From the NCBI GenBank assembly GCA_020848455.1, contig JADLAB010000403.1:1-61304 (forward strand): a stretch of 61,304 nt of DNA, given 5' to 3'. Under the pieces are notes generated by a model. It had not been told where the DNA came from and did not search any database. It saw only the letters and a list, made by a program, of their open reading frames with translations. This DNA is from Polyangiaceae bacterium (lineage in GTDB: Bacteria; Myxococcota_A; Polyangia; Polyangiales; Polyangiaceae). Both the position numbers and the translations under genes were made by a program. Positions 1 to 13,100 of the stretch are shown here, one piece after another; within the stretch, counting starts at the first letter, position 1, and each line of letters starts with the position of its first letter.

Positions 1-1083
1 CTCGGCGGCACCTGCGAGGCCGAGGGCGGTCAGCGCGCGGGCGAGGCCGCTACGCACCGACGCCGAGCCGGGATCGAGCGCGAGCGCGCGCTCGAAGGCC
101 TCGCGCGCGGCCGCGTGCGCGCCGCGGCGCTCGTGCACGCGCCCGCGGAGCTCGTGGGCGAGGGCGCGCTCCGGAGCGAGGACGGTCGCGAGCTCGAGGA
201 AGTGCTCGGCCTCGTCGAGCGCATCGTCGTCCGGGCCGGGCGCTCGTGGCGCCTCGCCCGAGGCATCGAGCAGGAGCGCGCCGAGGCCGAGGGCCGCCGC
301 GGCCGCGAGCGGATCCTTGCGGAGGCAGGCGCGGAAGGCGGCGCGCGCCTCGTCGCAGCGTCCGGCCGCGCGCAGGGCGTCGGCCGCAGCGAGCTCGGCG
401 CTCGCGTCGACGCGCGGCGCTCGGGTGGGGCGCGCCTCGGCGAGGCGCTCGAGCGCGGCCGCGGCGAGCGGGGCCGCCTTCCGCTTCTTCTGGACGATCG
501 TCTCGAAGATCGCGCGAGCGCGCTCGGGCTCGCCGAGCTCGAGCGCGACGAGACCCTCGTGGTAGTGCCCCGTGTGGGAGAAGTCCGCCGGGCCCGTGAC
601 GAGGGCGATGGTCCGGAGCGCGAGCGGCGCGACGCCGCGCCGCGCCCAGAGCAAGGCCATGCGGCACAGGGGCTCGACCCGCTCGCGGTGGCTCCGTTCG
701 AGCCGCACGACGCGCTCGAGATCCACGAGGGCGGCGTCGAGGTCGTCGCTCTCGGCGAGGGCGCTCCGCAGGGTGAGCGCCTCGAGCAAGATGCCGAGCT
801 CAAGCGAGCCCGCGGTGCGGAGCAGGGGGTCGCGCACCACCTCGTTCAGGGTCGCGCGCGCCTCGTCCTTGCGCCCGAGGGCGACGAGCGCCTTGGCGCG
901 CACGCGCCGCACCGACGACACGATGGACTTGTCGGCCGGAAGGGCGATGCCCGCGGCGGCGAGCGAGGCGAGACAGTCGTCGACGGCGGCGAGCGCGTCA
1001 CCGGGCCGGCCCTGCTCGAGCAGTGACCTGGCCTGCTTGTCCACGTCGTAGAGGGCGAGGAGGCGCGTCTTGTCCGAGCTCAT
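1..1083 (-). CDS. TPR-type repeat protein, C-terminus outside window
   Basis: The minus strand is open from an ATG at 1083-1081 to the window edge (361 codons, 3' end missing). The protein is Ala/Leu/Arg-rich and built of paired helices with TPR-like spacing (for example ALVALGRKDEARATL, and AREAFERALALDPGS near the visible end). No signal peptide or membrane segment is visible, so it is probably cytoplasmic. TPR arrays are protein-interaction scaffolds; no partner can be named. A TAGCCT box ends 7 nt before the ATG, with no Shine-Dalgarno sequence, suggesting a leaderless transcript. It is divergent from the M3 peptidase gene. Confidence 0.8.
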   Translation of the reverse strand, partial: MSSDKTRLLALYDVDKQARSLLEQGRPGDALAAVDDCLASLAAAGIALPADKSIVSSVRRVRAKALVALGRKDEARATLNEVVRDPLLRTAGSLELGILLEALTLRSALAESDDLDAALVDLERVVRLERSHRERVEPLCRMALLWARRGVAPLALRTIALVTGPADFSHTGHYHEGLVALELGEPERARAIFETIVQKKRKAAPLAAAALERLAEARPTRAPRVDASAELAAADALRAAGRCDEARAAFRACLRKDPLAAAAALGLGALLLDASGEAPRAPGPDDDALDEAEHFLELATVLAPERALAHELRGRVHERRGAHAAAREAFERALALDPGSASVRSGLARALTALGLAGAAE

Positions 1084-1090
1084 GGCCGGC

Positions 1091-1096
1091 AGGCTA
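1091..1096 (-). promoter_or_regulatory. -10 box (TAGCCT), predicted leaderless start of TPR gene
   Basis: TAGCCT on the minus strand is followed by 7 nt and then the ATG at 1083. This spacing puts the predicted transcription start at or beside the start codon. It is one of the window-wide TANNNT set. Confidence 0.5.
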
Positions 1097-1231
1097 GATC
1101 ACCCGGGCCCTGGAGCGTGCGCTCGATTGCCATCGGAGCGGCTGCAGGCTTGCCGCCCCGGGCCCACGGTGGCACCGCTCCGGGGCGCGAGGCTCGTGCC
1201 GGCGGACGCCGCGCACCACAGGGAGACGGCG

Positions 1232-3333
<2,102 letters not shown>

Positions 3334-3337
<4 letters not shown>

Positions 3338-3984
3338 GGCCGCTCGCGCTCGTCGTGGCGCTCTCGGTGCTCGGGCTCGCGCGCGTCACGCGCGCCGAGG
3401 TCGAGGTGGACGCCGGCACGCACCCCTGCGTCGGGCGCTGGCTCGGCATCGGCAACAACGGCAACTCGGACTGGACGATCGACATGGTGGTCGCGGCGCC
3501 GGGCGGAGCGCGCTGCGGCACGATCGAGTACCCGTCGCTGCGCTGCGGCGGGTACCTTGAGCGCTGCGAGGCGTCGGGACCCGACGCACTCGGGCTCGTC
3601 GAGCTCTACACGCACAACCCCGGGACTTGCGCGCCGGCCGGGCGGCTCGAGGTGAGCTGCACGGGCGACGAGATGAAGTGGCGCTGGATCGGCATCGAGG
3701 TGGTCACGACGACCCTGCGCCGCGCGCCCGGCTCGGGCCCGCCCCCGCCCGCGCCGTCGGAGCGAGATGCGGGGCCCGGGGACGCGGGGGCGGCGGAGCG
3801 CCAGCACCCCGACGAGCGCGTGCCGCCGCCGCCGGTCTCGACGGCGGCTCCGCCGGAGCGCGAGGCGCGCGGGTGCAGCTGCCGCCTGGCGGGCAGTCCG
3901 GCAGGAGCTCACCCGTGGTGGGCCGCGAGCCTCGCGCTCGGCGGGTGCTGCGCGCTTCGGCGCGCGCGGCGCCGTTCAGCGTGA
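3334..3984 (+). CDS. Secreted protein with MYXO-CTERM-like tail
   Basis: 216 aa, GTG start overlapping the M3 peptidase stop (GTGA), so the two are probably translationally coupled. Residues 1-20 form a signal peptide (VRPLALVVALSVLGLARV then TRAEV). The globular part contains six or more Cys and a GRWLGIGNN segment; I recognise no family. It continues into a Pro-rich linker and ends with RGCSC, a hydrophobic stretch and LRRARRRSA. That is the layout of the MYXO-CTERM sorting tail (Cys motif, transmembrane segment, Arg cluster), which implies surface delivery. The 3' end overlaps the convergent zinc-ribbon gene by 9 bp. Confidence 0.8.
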
Positions 3985-4746
3985 GCTGCTCCCCGTCGCC
4001 GCCGAGGACGTGCCGGGCCCGGGTACCGCGTTCGCGTTCGACTTGTTGCGCTCGCTGAGCGCATACGCGCCGGCCGTGATCGCGGCGAGGACGACGGCCG
4101 CGGCGACGATGGTGCGCACGCGCGTGCGAGCGGCGCGCGCGAACCCGGCCATCAGCTCGGCGAACTCCGACTCGAGCGGCTCGAGCTGCTCGAGCAGCGA
4201 GCGCTCGCCGGCGGCCATGCGGCGAATCCCCTCGATGTTCCGGCTCACGACCGCCGTGAGCTTGTCGTAGTCCCCGCGCTGGAACTCGGCCGCAGGCTTG
4301 GGCCGCCGCCAGAACAACGCCACGATGCCGGCCGTGGGCAGGACGCAGTACCACCAGAGCACGATGGTCACCGCGTACCTCGCGCTCGGCCGCGGCAGCT
4401 CGCGCAGGGCGTCGAGGTTGTTCTCGATGAGCTCGCGCTGCCGCTCCCAGGTGCCGGCCGGGTCGAAGGTGCGCACGCGGTTCGTCGCGAGCGTGCCGCA
4501 GTAGGCACAGGCGAAGCGCAGCGCCGGCAGCGCGGCGCCGCACCGGTGGCACGCGTCGTCGGCAAGGTCGCGCTCGGTCGCCTCGGCCGCGGCGCCGCCG
4601 CGGGCCGGGGGCGCTGCTCCGGCGCCACGCGGACGAGCGGGGGCGGAGCCGAGCGCTACCACGGCCCGAGGCGCACCGCAGTGCGGGCACGCCTCGTCCT
4701 CGTCGGAGATCTCTTCCTGGCACCCCGCACACGAGATCAGCGCCAT
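3976..4746 (-). CDS. Zinc-ribbon membrane protein
   Basis: 256 aa. Two zinc-ribbon CxxC pairs lie near the N-terminus (CAGC...CPHC at residues 6-23, then CHRC...CAYC around residues 65-85). They are followed by a hydrophobic pair (YAVTIVLWWYCVLPTAGIV), a helical middle rich in Glu/Leu, and a second membrane segment near the C-terminus (TIVAAAVVLAAITAGAY). I know no function for this architecture; a cytoplasmic zinc-ribbon sensor region on a membrane anchor is an inference. ATG 4746 is preferred over an upstream in-frame start because GGAGGATC lies 8 nt before it and the first Cys pair follows at once. Confidence 0.82.
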   Translation of the reverse strand: MALISCAGCQEEISDEDEACPHCGAPRAVVALGSAPARPRGAGAAPPARGGAAAEATERDLADDACHRCGAALPALRFACAYCGTLATNRVRTFDPAGTWERQRELIENNLDALRELPRPSARYAVTIVLWWYCVLPTAGIVALFWRRPKPAAEFQRGDYDKLTAVVSRNIEGIRRMAAGERSLLEQLEPLESEFAELMAGFARAARTRVRTIVAAAVVLAAITAGAYALSERNKSNANAVPGPGTSSAATGSSSR

Positions 4747-4862
4747 GTCGTGCGATCCTCCCAGGGCGGCGAGCCCTCGGGCCCGTCCGCCGGCCGACAC
4801 GGCTGCGTCGGCTCGATGGGCTGCATAGGCTTCCTCGGACGGGGATGCCACTCTCCCGGCTC

Positions 4863-4892
4863 GGGTGCGCGCGGGTGCGCGCGGGTGCGGCG
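4863..4892. repeat. 10-bp tandem repeat upstream of zinc-ribbon gene
   Basis: Two exact copies and one near copy of GGGTGCGCGC lie end to end in the gap between the DUF2330 gene and the zinc-ribbon gene. No function is evident. Confidence 0.6.
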
Positions 4893-4902
4893 CCGCCGCG
4901 CT

Positions 4903-5994
4903 CTACCGGGCCTGCTCGCGCGCCCGCCGGCGCCCGGTGCGGCACGCGAGCGCGAGCGCACCGAGCCACAGCAGCAGATCGGCCGCCGGAAGGCGCCGCG
5001 CGCCCGACCCGGCCCGCACCGAGCAGCCGTCGCAACTGCGCGTCACGTACTGGATGTCCGTCGCGCGGAAGTCGCCCGGGGCGGGCTCGACGGCGAAGGC
5101 GAGATCGTCGGCGAGCCACGAGGGTTCGATGGTGAGCCGCAGCCGCGTCACGTGATCTCCGGCGACGGCGAGGGTCGCCACCTCGGGCAGGTCCGCGAGG
5201 TCGGCGGCGGCGAGACCCCAGGCATAGCGCAGCTCCGACGAGAGGATTCCCGGGTCGGGGAGCGCGCGTTGCTGCTCGGCCGTGAGGGTGTACACGTCCC
5301 ACACGAGGCTCCCCATGGCGCCGGCCGCGGTGATGCGCGCCGGGACCACGGGCTCGGGGGTGGGGAACTCGAGCGCGAACGGGCCGAGGTCGCCGCAGAC
5401 TTCGGAACCGGGCGGGGGCGCCGAGAGCGTCGTGGCGAACTTGAATGCGACGAAGTACCAACCCTTGCCGACGTAGTGGTCGAACACCGCCGTGGCGCCG
5501 GCCGGGTAGGGATAGCCGTTCGCGTCGAGCCAGTCGGTGAACGCCGCCTGGGTGTCGGCCTGGACCTGCACCCAGTCGAAGTCACCGACCCGGCCCGCGT
5601 CGATGACGTTCACGCCCTGGTTGCCTCCCGCGAGGGCCTTGTCCGACGCGGCCGTGCCGCAGCCGAGCCCCTCGCCCGACTCGTCGGCGCACACGTACTC
5701 GATCTGGACGGTCGGCGCGGAGAGCGCGTCGAGCTCGTGGAAGAGCTCGGGCGCGGCGAGCGCGGGGCTCGCGGACAGCGGCGTCGGCACGGGCAGGACG
5801 AGGCCGAAGGCGCTCGCCTTGCCGCAGAAGCGCGGCCCGAAGACGTAGGTCTCGATGCCCGCGTGGTAGCCGACGACGATCTTCTGATCCGGCTCCACCC
5901 GGATCTCGTCGCCGAACGGGGCGCCGCAGGGCAAGGCCGTGGCCGCGGACGACAGCACGAGGACGAATGCGACGAAGCTCGCCAGGGCGCGCAT
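4903..5994 (-). CDS. DUF2330 secreted protein
   Basis: 363 aa. Signal peptide (MRALASFVAFVLVLSSAATA) followed by LPCGAPFGDEIRVEPDQ and FGLVLPVPTPL, which are characteristic of DUF2330 proteins of unknown function common in Myxococcota. The C-terminus reads CDGCS, then a hydrophobic stretch (LLLWLGALALAC) and RTGRRRAREQAR, a MYXO-CTERM-like tail. Start at ATG 5994: GGAGGGC lies 10 nt upstream, and the upstream FGE-fold gene ends only 2 bp before, so the two form an operon. Probably envelope-located or exported. Confidence 0.85.
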   Translation of the reverse strand: MRALASFVAFVLVLSSAATALPCGAPFGDEIRVEPDQKIVVGYHAGIETYVFGPRFCGKASAFGLVLPVPTPLSASPALAAPELFHELDALSAPTVQIEYVCADESGEGLGCGTAASDKALAGGNQGVNVIDAGRVGDFDWVQVQADTQAAFTDWLDANGYPYPAGATAVFDHYVGKGWYFVAFKFATTLSAPPPGSEVCGDLGPFALEFPTPEPVVPARITAAGAMGSLVWDVYTLTAEQQRALPDPGILSSELRYAWGLAAADLADLPEVATLAVAGDHVTRLRLTIEPSWLADDLAFAVEPAPGDFRATDIQYVTRSCDGCSVRAGSGARRLPAADLLLWLGALALACRTGRRRAREQAR

Positions 5995-5996
5995 GG

Positions 5997-7010
<1,014 letters not shown>

Positions 7011-7309
7011 CTTCGTGCCTCCTCGGCTCGGACCACCGTGTCGGTCGCGCCGCCCAGCCTAGCAAGGCGCATACCCTACACCCGCCGCCTGCCGATGCGT
7101 TGGGCCACGCCGCCCGGTTGGCCAAGGCAGACGCTCGGGGCTGGGGCCCGTCGTGTGCGCATGTTTCGCCTTTCGGGCGAGTATCTCGCGGCTGCGGGGA
7201 TCGGGCTTCGGACTTCAGGCACTGCGCGGCGCGACCATGATCCTGCGATCGCGATCGCCCGGCACAGTCGGCCGCCGTGGCCTCGATGCGCCAGCCGGCT
7301 CGCGGGCGG
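7011..7309. other. 299-bp intergenic region, FGE-fold promoter side
   Basis: This region lies between the end of the DAB operon and the start of the FGE-fold gene, both on the minus strand. It holds a TAGGCT box on the minus strand at 7071-7066, one copy of a dispersed hairpin repeat (7168-7199) and a GCGATCGC-type palindrome cluster near 7246-7262. No small gene is convincing. Confidence 0.5.
7168..7199. repeat. Dispersed hairpin repeat, copy 1
   Basis: The stretch GCC-TTTCGGGCGA, four variable bases, CTCG-C-GGCT-G-CGGG recurs at 60113-60145 with only a 1-base gap and a few substitutions. The left part can form a short hairpin (CGCC with GGCG). Both copies are intergenic. Confidence 0.5.
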
Positions 7310-8812
7310 CTACGGCTCGGGCTGCTCGGGGGGGCTCGGGGCAGCCGGGGGCTCGTGCGAGGCGTCGCTCGGTGCGGGACGGAGCACCGAGAGCACGCCC
7401 CGTCGCACCGCGAGCAGCGGCGCGGCCGCGAAGCCTCCCGCCAGCAGGGTCACGAGCACGGTCACCGCGACCCAGCGCTCGCGCGGCAGCAGGTCCTCGA
7501 ACCCGCGCAGGTCCGCGGCGTGCCGCGTGCTCGGGCCGAGGAAGGTGCGCTTGTAGGCGCGCACCAGGGTCACGCCGTTGACCGCCGTCACGACGAGCAG
7601 CGTGGCGGCCACGGCGGCGTGGCGCTGCAACAGGCCCTGGACGAGCAGATCTTCGGACACGAAGAGGACCGTGCCCGGGAAGCCCACGGCGGCGAGCGCG
7701 AACACGAGGAAGAGCGATGCCATGAACGGAGCCTGCCGCACGATGCCGCCGAGGCGCCGCATGTCGACGGTGGCCGCCCGCGCCTCGATCGCCGCGGCGA
7801 GCAGCACGAGACCGGAGCAGGCGACCGACACGGCCGCCGCCTGCAAGAGCGAGCCCGCGACCGAGGGCTCGTTCAGGCTGGCGATGCCGGCGAGCACGAA
7901 GCCCGACAGGCTGACGAGCACGAAGCCGAGCAGGCGCCGCAGATCGTGCTGGCCGACGGCGAGGAGCGCGCCGTAGAGCGCCGTCACGACGCCGAGACCG
8001 AGCAGCAACGGTGCCGCGCGTACGACCACCTCGGGGAACAGCGGGAGCGCCAGGCGCGCCAGGAGGAACGAGCCGATGGGTGTCAGGACCGCGACGACCA
8101 CGAGGTGCACCGGCCCGCGCTCCACGGCGAGCGGCACCCAGGCGTGGAGCGGGAACACGCCCATGCGCAGGAGCGCCGCGAGCAGCACGAGGACGCCGAC
8201 CCACGTCGGGGCAGGGTGTGCCTCTGCGAGCGCGGCGTGCGCCGCGAGGTCGAGCGGCGCGACGAGGCCGGCCCGCGCCCCGTGGACACCGAGCGCCACG
8301 GTCGCCGCCACGAGCAGCGCGGTCGAGCCGCCGACGGCGAGGTCGATCACCGCGGCGAGGACGCGGTCCTTGCCGCGGCGCACCGAGAGGGCGACGGGCA
8401 CGAGCGCCGCGACCCAGAACAGCGTGAGCAGGCCGAGGTCGAGCGACACGAGGCAGCCGAGCAGGCCCGCATCGGTCACGAGGACCCGGGCCGCCGCGCG
8501 CCCGTCGAGATCCGCGCGCGGTGCGGCGAGCAGGGCTCCGAACGCGAGCGCCGCCGTCACCGGGAGCAAGACCCACGAGAGCCCGTCGACCCCCACGTGG
8601 TACTGGAAGCCGGCCACGACCGGGGCGGCGACGAGCTCGATGCTCGCGAAGCCGGAGCCGACCCCCACGACGAACAGCCCGACGGCGACGGCGAACGCGA
8701 CCCCCGCGCCCGCGAGCGCCACGAGCCGCGCGCGCGCGCGATCCGCGAGGCGCGCCGAGAGCAGCGCGGCGCAGAGCGGTGCGAGCCACACGACCGAGAG
8801 CGCGTTCTTCAT
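7310..8812 (-). CDS. NuoM/MnhD-like membrane subunit of DAB locus
   Basis: 500 aa, about 14 hydrophobic segments, of the proton-conducting antiporter family (NuoL/M/N, MrpA/D). Its ATG overlaps the stop of the NuoL-like gene (ATGA), so it is made with it. FPLHAWVP marks the family TM7 region and DLRRLLGF the TM12 region. The usual TM5 Glu is Val134 in the FWVAALVP segment, and the TM7 Lys is Arg216 (LLRMGVFPLH). The canonical proton path therefore looks altered, and a structural role in the DAB complex is plausible. It is not part of the nuo operon at 42.9 kb. Confidence 0.85.
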   Translation of the reverse strand: MKNALSVVWLAPLCAALLSARLADRARARLVALAGAGVAFAVAVGLFVVGVGSGFASIELVAAPVVAGFQYHVGVDGLSWVLLPVTAALAFGALLAAPRADLDGRAAARVLVTDAGLLGCLVSLDLGLLTLFWVAALVPVALSVRRGKDRVLAAVIDLAVGGSTALLVAATVALGVHGARAGLVAPLDLAAHAALAEAHPAPTWVGVLVLLAALLRMGVFPLHAWVPLAVERGPVHLVVVAVLTPIGSFLLARLALPLFPEVVVRAAPLLLGLGVVTALYGALLAVGQHDLRRLLGFVLVSLSGFVLAGIASLNEPSVAGSLLQAAAVSVACSGLVLLAAAIEARAATVDMRRLGGIVRQAPFMASLFLVFALAAVGFPGTVLFVSEDLLVQGLLQRHAAVAATLLVVTAVNGVTLVRAYKRTFLGPSTRHAADLRGFEDLLPRERWVAVTVLVTLLAGGFAAAPLLAVRRGVLSVLRPAPSDASHEPPAAPSPPEQPEP

Positions 8813-10191
8813 GGCTGCGTCTCGGTGGCGGGGCGCTCGGTGGCGTCACGCCTCGACCGCTTGGTCCGCCGGGGGCGCGCCAGGCGACCGAGCGCCCGCG
8901 ACTCGAGCCGGTCGAGCCAGGCGGAGGCCCCGAGCACCGGGCGCACGAGCCAGCGCTCGAGCGCCGGCTCCACCGCGAAGCGCTCGAGCGCGAGGCGGTA
9001 CAGGAAGCGCCGGAGCCCGAGCCCGAGCCCCTCCCAGCGCGCCGCGGCCTCGTCGGGCTCCGTCCGGCCGAGCGCAGCCCGGCGGGCGAGCGCGTCCTTC
9101 AGGGTCGAGGGGGTGCGCAGGAACTGGTAGTAACGCAGCGTCGCGTGGGCCACGAGGTGGACGAGCGCGATGCGGTGGAGCCCGAGGCCGCACTCCACGA
9201 ACATGAGCCCGACCTGGCTGATCGTGGCGTGCGCGAGGGCGGTCTTGGCGTCGGCGCTCACCTGACCGCTGAGCGCGCCCATGGCCGCGGTCACGGCGCC
9301 CACGACGATGAGCACGGTCCGCGCCACCGGCGACGCATCGAGCAGGGGCGCGGTACGGAGCAACAGGTAGACGCCCGCATGCACCGACAGCCCGCCGTAG
9401 AACACGGCGCTCGAGGCCGTCGGACCCTCCATCGCGCGCGGGAGCCAGCCGCCCACGGGAAACTGCGCCGATTTGCCCATGGCGGCGACGATGAGCGCGA
9501 GGCCGACGGCGGTGGTCGGCACGAGCGCCGCCGTCGCGGGCGCGGCCGCGAGGCGACCGAGCTCGGCGAAGCTCGTGGTGTGGACCGCGAGGTGCAGCCA
9601 CACCGCGCCGAGCACGAGCCCCACGTCGCAGATGCGGTACGTGACGAGCACGCGGATGGCGGCCCGCACCGGTCCGGAGCGCTCGCGGAAGAACGCGACC
9701 AGCAGCACCGACGTCATGCCGACGACCTCCCAGCCCGCGAACACGAGCTCGAGCCGCGCGCCGAGCACGAGCACGAGCATGCCCGCGCCGAAGACGAGCA
9801 CGAGCAGGAAGAAGCGCGCGAAGCCCGGCTCGCGGTGGAGGTAGTTCACCGAGAACCTGCTCGTCGCGAGCAGCAGCACGCCCACGAGCAGCGCGACCGG
9901 GACGGAGGTCTCGTCGACCAGAAAGCCGAGCTCGAAGCCGTAGTCGCCGGCGTGGAACCAGTGCCCGAGATCGACCTCGAGCGCACCCGGCCCCGCGAGC
10001 AGCCACGCGGCGGTCGCGGCGAGCATGCTGGCGAAGGACAGCCACAGGCTGCCGAGCGCGATGCGCGCCACCCAGCGCTCGGCGGGCGGTCGGGGCAGGA
10101 GCACCAGCGCGCCGAGCACGAGCGCGCCGAGCGCGGGCCACGCCGGTGCCGTCACGCCCACGAGCGCGAGCGGCGACGGATCAGCGGACAT
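8809..10191 (-). CDS. dabB: DabB, NuoL-like energy-coupling subunit of inorganic-carbon pump
   Basis: 460 aa, multi-pass NuoL/MrpA-like protein. The channel residues of the family are present: Glu155 in GWEVVGM (TM5), Lys240 in MGKSAQFP (broken TM7) and Lys in DAKTALAHATISQ (TM12). The 85-residue spacing of Glu155 and Lys240 is what I recall for E. coli NuoL. In the characterised DAB system, DabB couples cation flow to DabA-driven CO2 hydration. Here the gene overlaps dabA by 11 bp and the NuoM-like gene by 4 bp. Its short length, compared with NuoL of about 600 aa, fits DabB-type proteins. Confidence 0.88.
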   Translation of the reverse strand: MSADPSPLALVGVTAPAWPALGALVLGALVLLPRPPAERWVARIALGSLWLSFASMLAATAAWLLAGPGALEVDLGHWFHAGDYGFELGFLVDETSVPVALLVGVLLLATSRFSVNYLHREPGFARFFLLVLVFGAGMLVLVLGARLELVFAGWEVVGMTSVLLVAFFRERSGPVRAAIRVLVTYRICDVGLVLGAVWLHLAVHTTSFAELGRLAAAPATAALVPTTAVGLALIVAAMGKSAQFPVGGWLPRAMEGPTASSAVFYGGLSVHAGVYLLLRTAPLLDASPVARTVLIVVGAVTAAMGALSGQVSADAKTALAHATISQVGLMFVECGLGLHRIALVHLVAHATLRYYQFLRTPSTLKDALARRAALGRTEPDEAAARWEGLGLGLRRFLYRLALERFAVEPALERWLVRPVLGASAWLDRLESRALGRLARPRRTKRSRRDATERPATETQP

Positions 10192-13100
10192 CGCTGCCGT
10201 CCTCCAGGCGGTGTCGGTTGCGTCGCACGGGTGAGCGCCCCACGAGGCGCGCCGGGGCGACGTACCCGAGCTTGCCGGCGTACCAGCTCGCCGCCTCGTC
10301 GACCTCCTCGAGCGTGCGCTCGGGTGGCGACCACGAGCGGAAGCCCCGTCCCGGCTCGTAGGTCGCGAACGAGCGGCCGTCCGGCGCGATGACCGAGACG
10401 CGGACCCACTCGTGGTCGACGAGCCGGGCGAGCGACGGCTGGCGTGCGACGATCGCGGCCAGGCGCTCGGTCTCGGTCTCGATGACGAGCTGCAGGCGGA
10501 GCGGCTCGTGGATCTCGATCATCTGCGTCGGCAGTCCGGTGCGCAGATCGCTGGAAGCGCCGTCGACCACGCCGAACAGTCCGGTCACGTTGTGCGGCAG
10601 CTTGGTGCCGGCACCGAGGCGCGGGTTGTCGACGGTCGAGAAGAAGTACTCGAGGTTGATGCCGGCACCGACGGGCGCCACCGCCAGGAGCACGCGCTCG
10701 AGGGTGCTGCCGTCCGCGTCGAGGGTCGGGTCGTAGGACACGAGGAAGGCGCGCCGATCGAGGAACAGGCCGCGCGAGATCAGGCGGCGTCCGACCACGC
10801 ACGACGCGTTGGTCGCATGTCCGAGCTCCGGCCGCGCCTGGCTGAGGTCGAAGGCGCGCCCCTCGACGTGGCGCAGCGCCTGCGCCGGCGTGGCGTCGCG
10901 CGGCGCGGACTCGAACTTGCGGCAGCGCTCGTGGGCGTTTCGGCGGCACGCCTCGGCGAGGGCGTCGCGCAGGGCGTCGAGGGCGGGCAGCCGCTCCGCC
11001 GGCAGCGCCTCGACGTCGAAGAACGTGACGGTGTCGGTCGAGGTGTCCTGCACGGCGCCCACGAACACCGTGGCATCGGGGACGTCGATCCCGCGCTCGC
11101 GCAGCCGCTCGCGCACCTCGCTGCGATTGGCCATGCGCGCGAACAGACGCGCGTTCGGTCCGCCGCTCCGGCCGCCGCAGGCGCCGCAGGAGTAGGCCGC
11201 GAAGTGCGGGTTGTTCACGCTCGACGAGTCGTGCCCCACGATGGCGACGAGCGGCGCGAAGCGCGTGGTGAGCCCGAGGCTCTCGAGCAGATCGCCCACG
11301 CGCGCCGCCTTCTCGTCGAGCTCGAAGCCGTCGAAGAGCTCGTCCGAGCGCTCGTCCGCGCTCGGTCGGACCGCGCCGGACGGACGGCCCGCGGTGAGGC
11401 GCGTGCGCGGGCTCGGCAAGAGGCGCCGCGCCAGCGAGCGCCGGAGCCGCCCGGCGACCCACGGTGCGAAGACGCTCGCGAGCAGCGGCAAGGCCGCGAG
11501 CAGACCGGAGGCCGCGGTCACGAGCGGCCCCCAGAGGAGCGAGCGCGAAGCGCGCGCGAAGGCCGCGTTCACCCGACCCCAGCGGCGCAGTCGTCGCTGG
11601 CGACGCAGCGCGAGCACGCGATGCTCCGAGGCCGGCTCCTCCTCGATGCGGTGGCGCGGCTCGATCACCACCGGACACAGGGGGAACGTGGTCGGATCGT
11701 CGATCCCCCGGTAGGCGATCGCGAGGTTGAAGAACCCCGCTGCGCCGAGCGTCTCGTGCGCCTCGGATAGCGCCTCGAAGTGCCGCCGCAGCGACTCGCT
11801 GCGGTCGTCGATGCAGGTCACGATCTGGAAGCGCGGGGTGGGCTCGGGCCGACGGTGCGGCACGTTGACCGCGAGGGCGTGGAGCACCTCGTCGCGGTAG
11901 TGGCGCTCGTAGGCCTCGTGCCAGATGCGCAGCCGCGCGGGCTCGTCGAACGCGTCGAGCACGCGCACGACCTCGGCCACGCCGGCGCGCCCGGCGCGCC
12001 GCAGCACCGGGGCGGACACGCCGGCGAGCTGGGCGACGCGGAACAGGGGCCAGGCCGTGTCGTGATCGCCGCGCGCGGCGGGCGGCGCGACGAGCGGCAA
12101 GGTGGCGCAGTGCGCGCCGAGCTCCGCGAGCGGGCCGCGGTGCCCGAGGCGGCGGCCCACGTCCGCCCACGCGAGCACGTCGAGGGTGAGCCGCACCGCG
12201 AGGAAATCGACGAGCCGCACGCGCGCGCTCGTGCGCCCGATCGAGCCCGCACCGTGCTCGAGCCGATGGAACATCCCGGCCCACCCCGGCAGGCGCAAGA
12301 GCGTGTGCTCGACGAAGGCGTCGAGATCGACGTCGGTGAGGCCGAGCTCGTCGACGAGCTCGAGCACGGCCCCCTCGGCGTCCACGCCGCGCCGCAGCCC
12401 GTCGCGCAGCCGCGCGCCCAGCCGCGACAGCCACGCGGCGCGGACGGCGTGGCCGCTCGTGAGCACGCGCCGCCACGCGTCGAAGAAGCCGGCCTCGCGG
12501 TCGGGCATGGACCACTGCGACTGGCCGCGATCCAGGAACGCGCCCGACAGGTGGATGAGCACCGGGTGCACGAGATCGTCCGGATCCTCGTGGCTCACGG
12601 CGGCGAGCTGCTCGGCGAGGCGCGAGGGGGCGCCACGCGGCGCGGCCGTCGCGGCCCCGGGGCTCGTGAGCTCGCGACAGGCGGTCCACAGCGCGCGCAC
12701 GGCCACCCGCTCGGCCCGGTCCTCGAGCGCCTCGAGCAGGGCCGCGCGCTTCGGCTTGATGCCGAGGATGGCGCCGAGCCGCGCCACCGGATCGCCGTCG
12801 GCGTCGCCGCAGACGAGGTGCGCGATGTTCCGGACGCCGTCGTCGCCGTAGACTTGCTCGCGCAGCCACCGGTACGTCTCGACCACGATGCGCTCCTGCG
12901 CGAGCGGCGAGCTGTCGGCCGCGAAGGCGTCGGCGGCGCCCCGCTCCGTGGTCGACCAGCGCACGCTGGCGGGCGTCTCGGCGCGCACGCCGTGCAGCAG
13001 CACCAGGCGCGCGAGCGCCGTGGCCGACGGGAAGCCCTCGACCGAGAGGCGGCAGGGCGGCGCGAGATCCGCGAGGGCGGCCGCGACCTCGGCCTCCGTG

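Noticed and set aside
1070-1231. Upstream extension of the M3 peptidase
   Set aside because: It would place 54 Arg/Pro-rich residues before the lipoprotein signal; the ribosome-binding site fits ATG 1232.
7277-9130. A 1.8-kb plus-strand open frame over the DAB membrane subunits
   Set aside because: Arg/His/Glu-rich translation with no domains; the minus-strand reading gives clear transmembrane proteins with family motifs.
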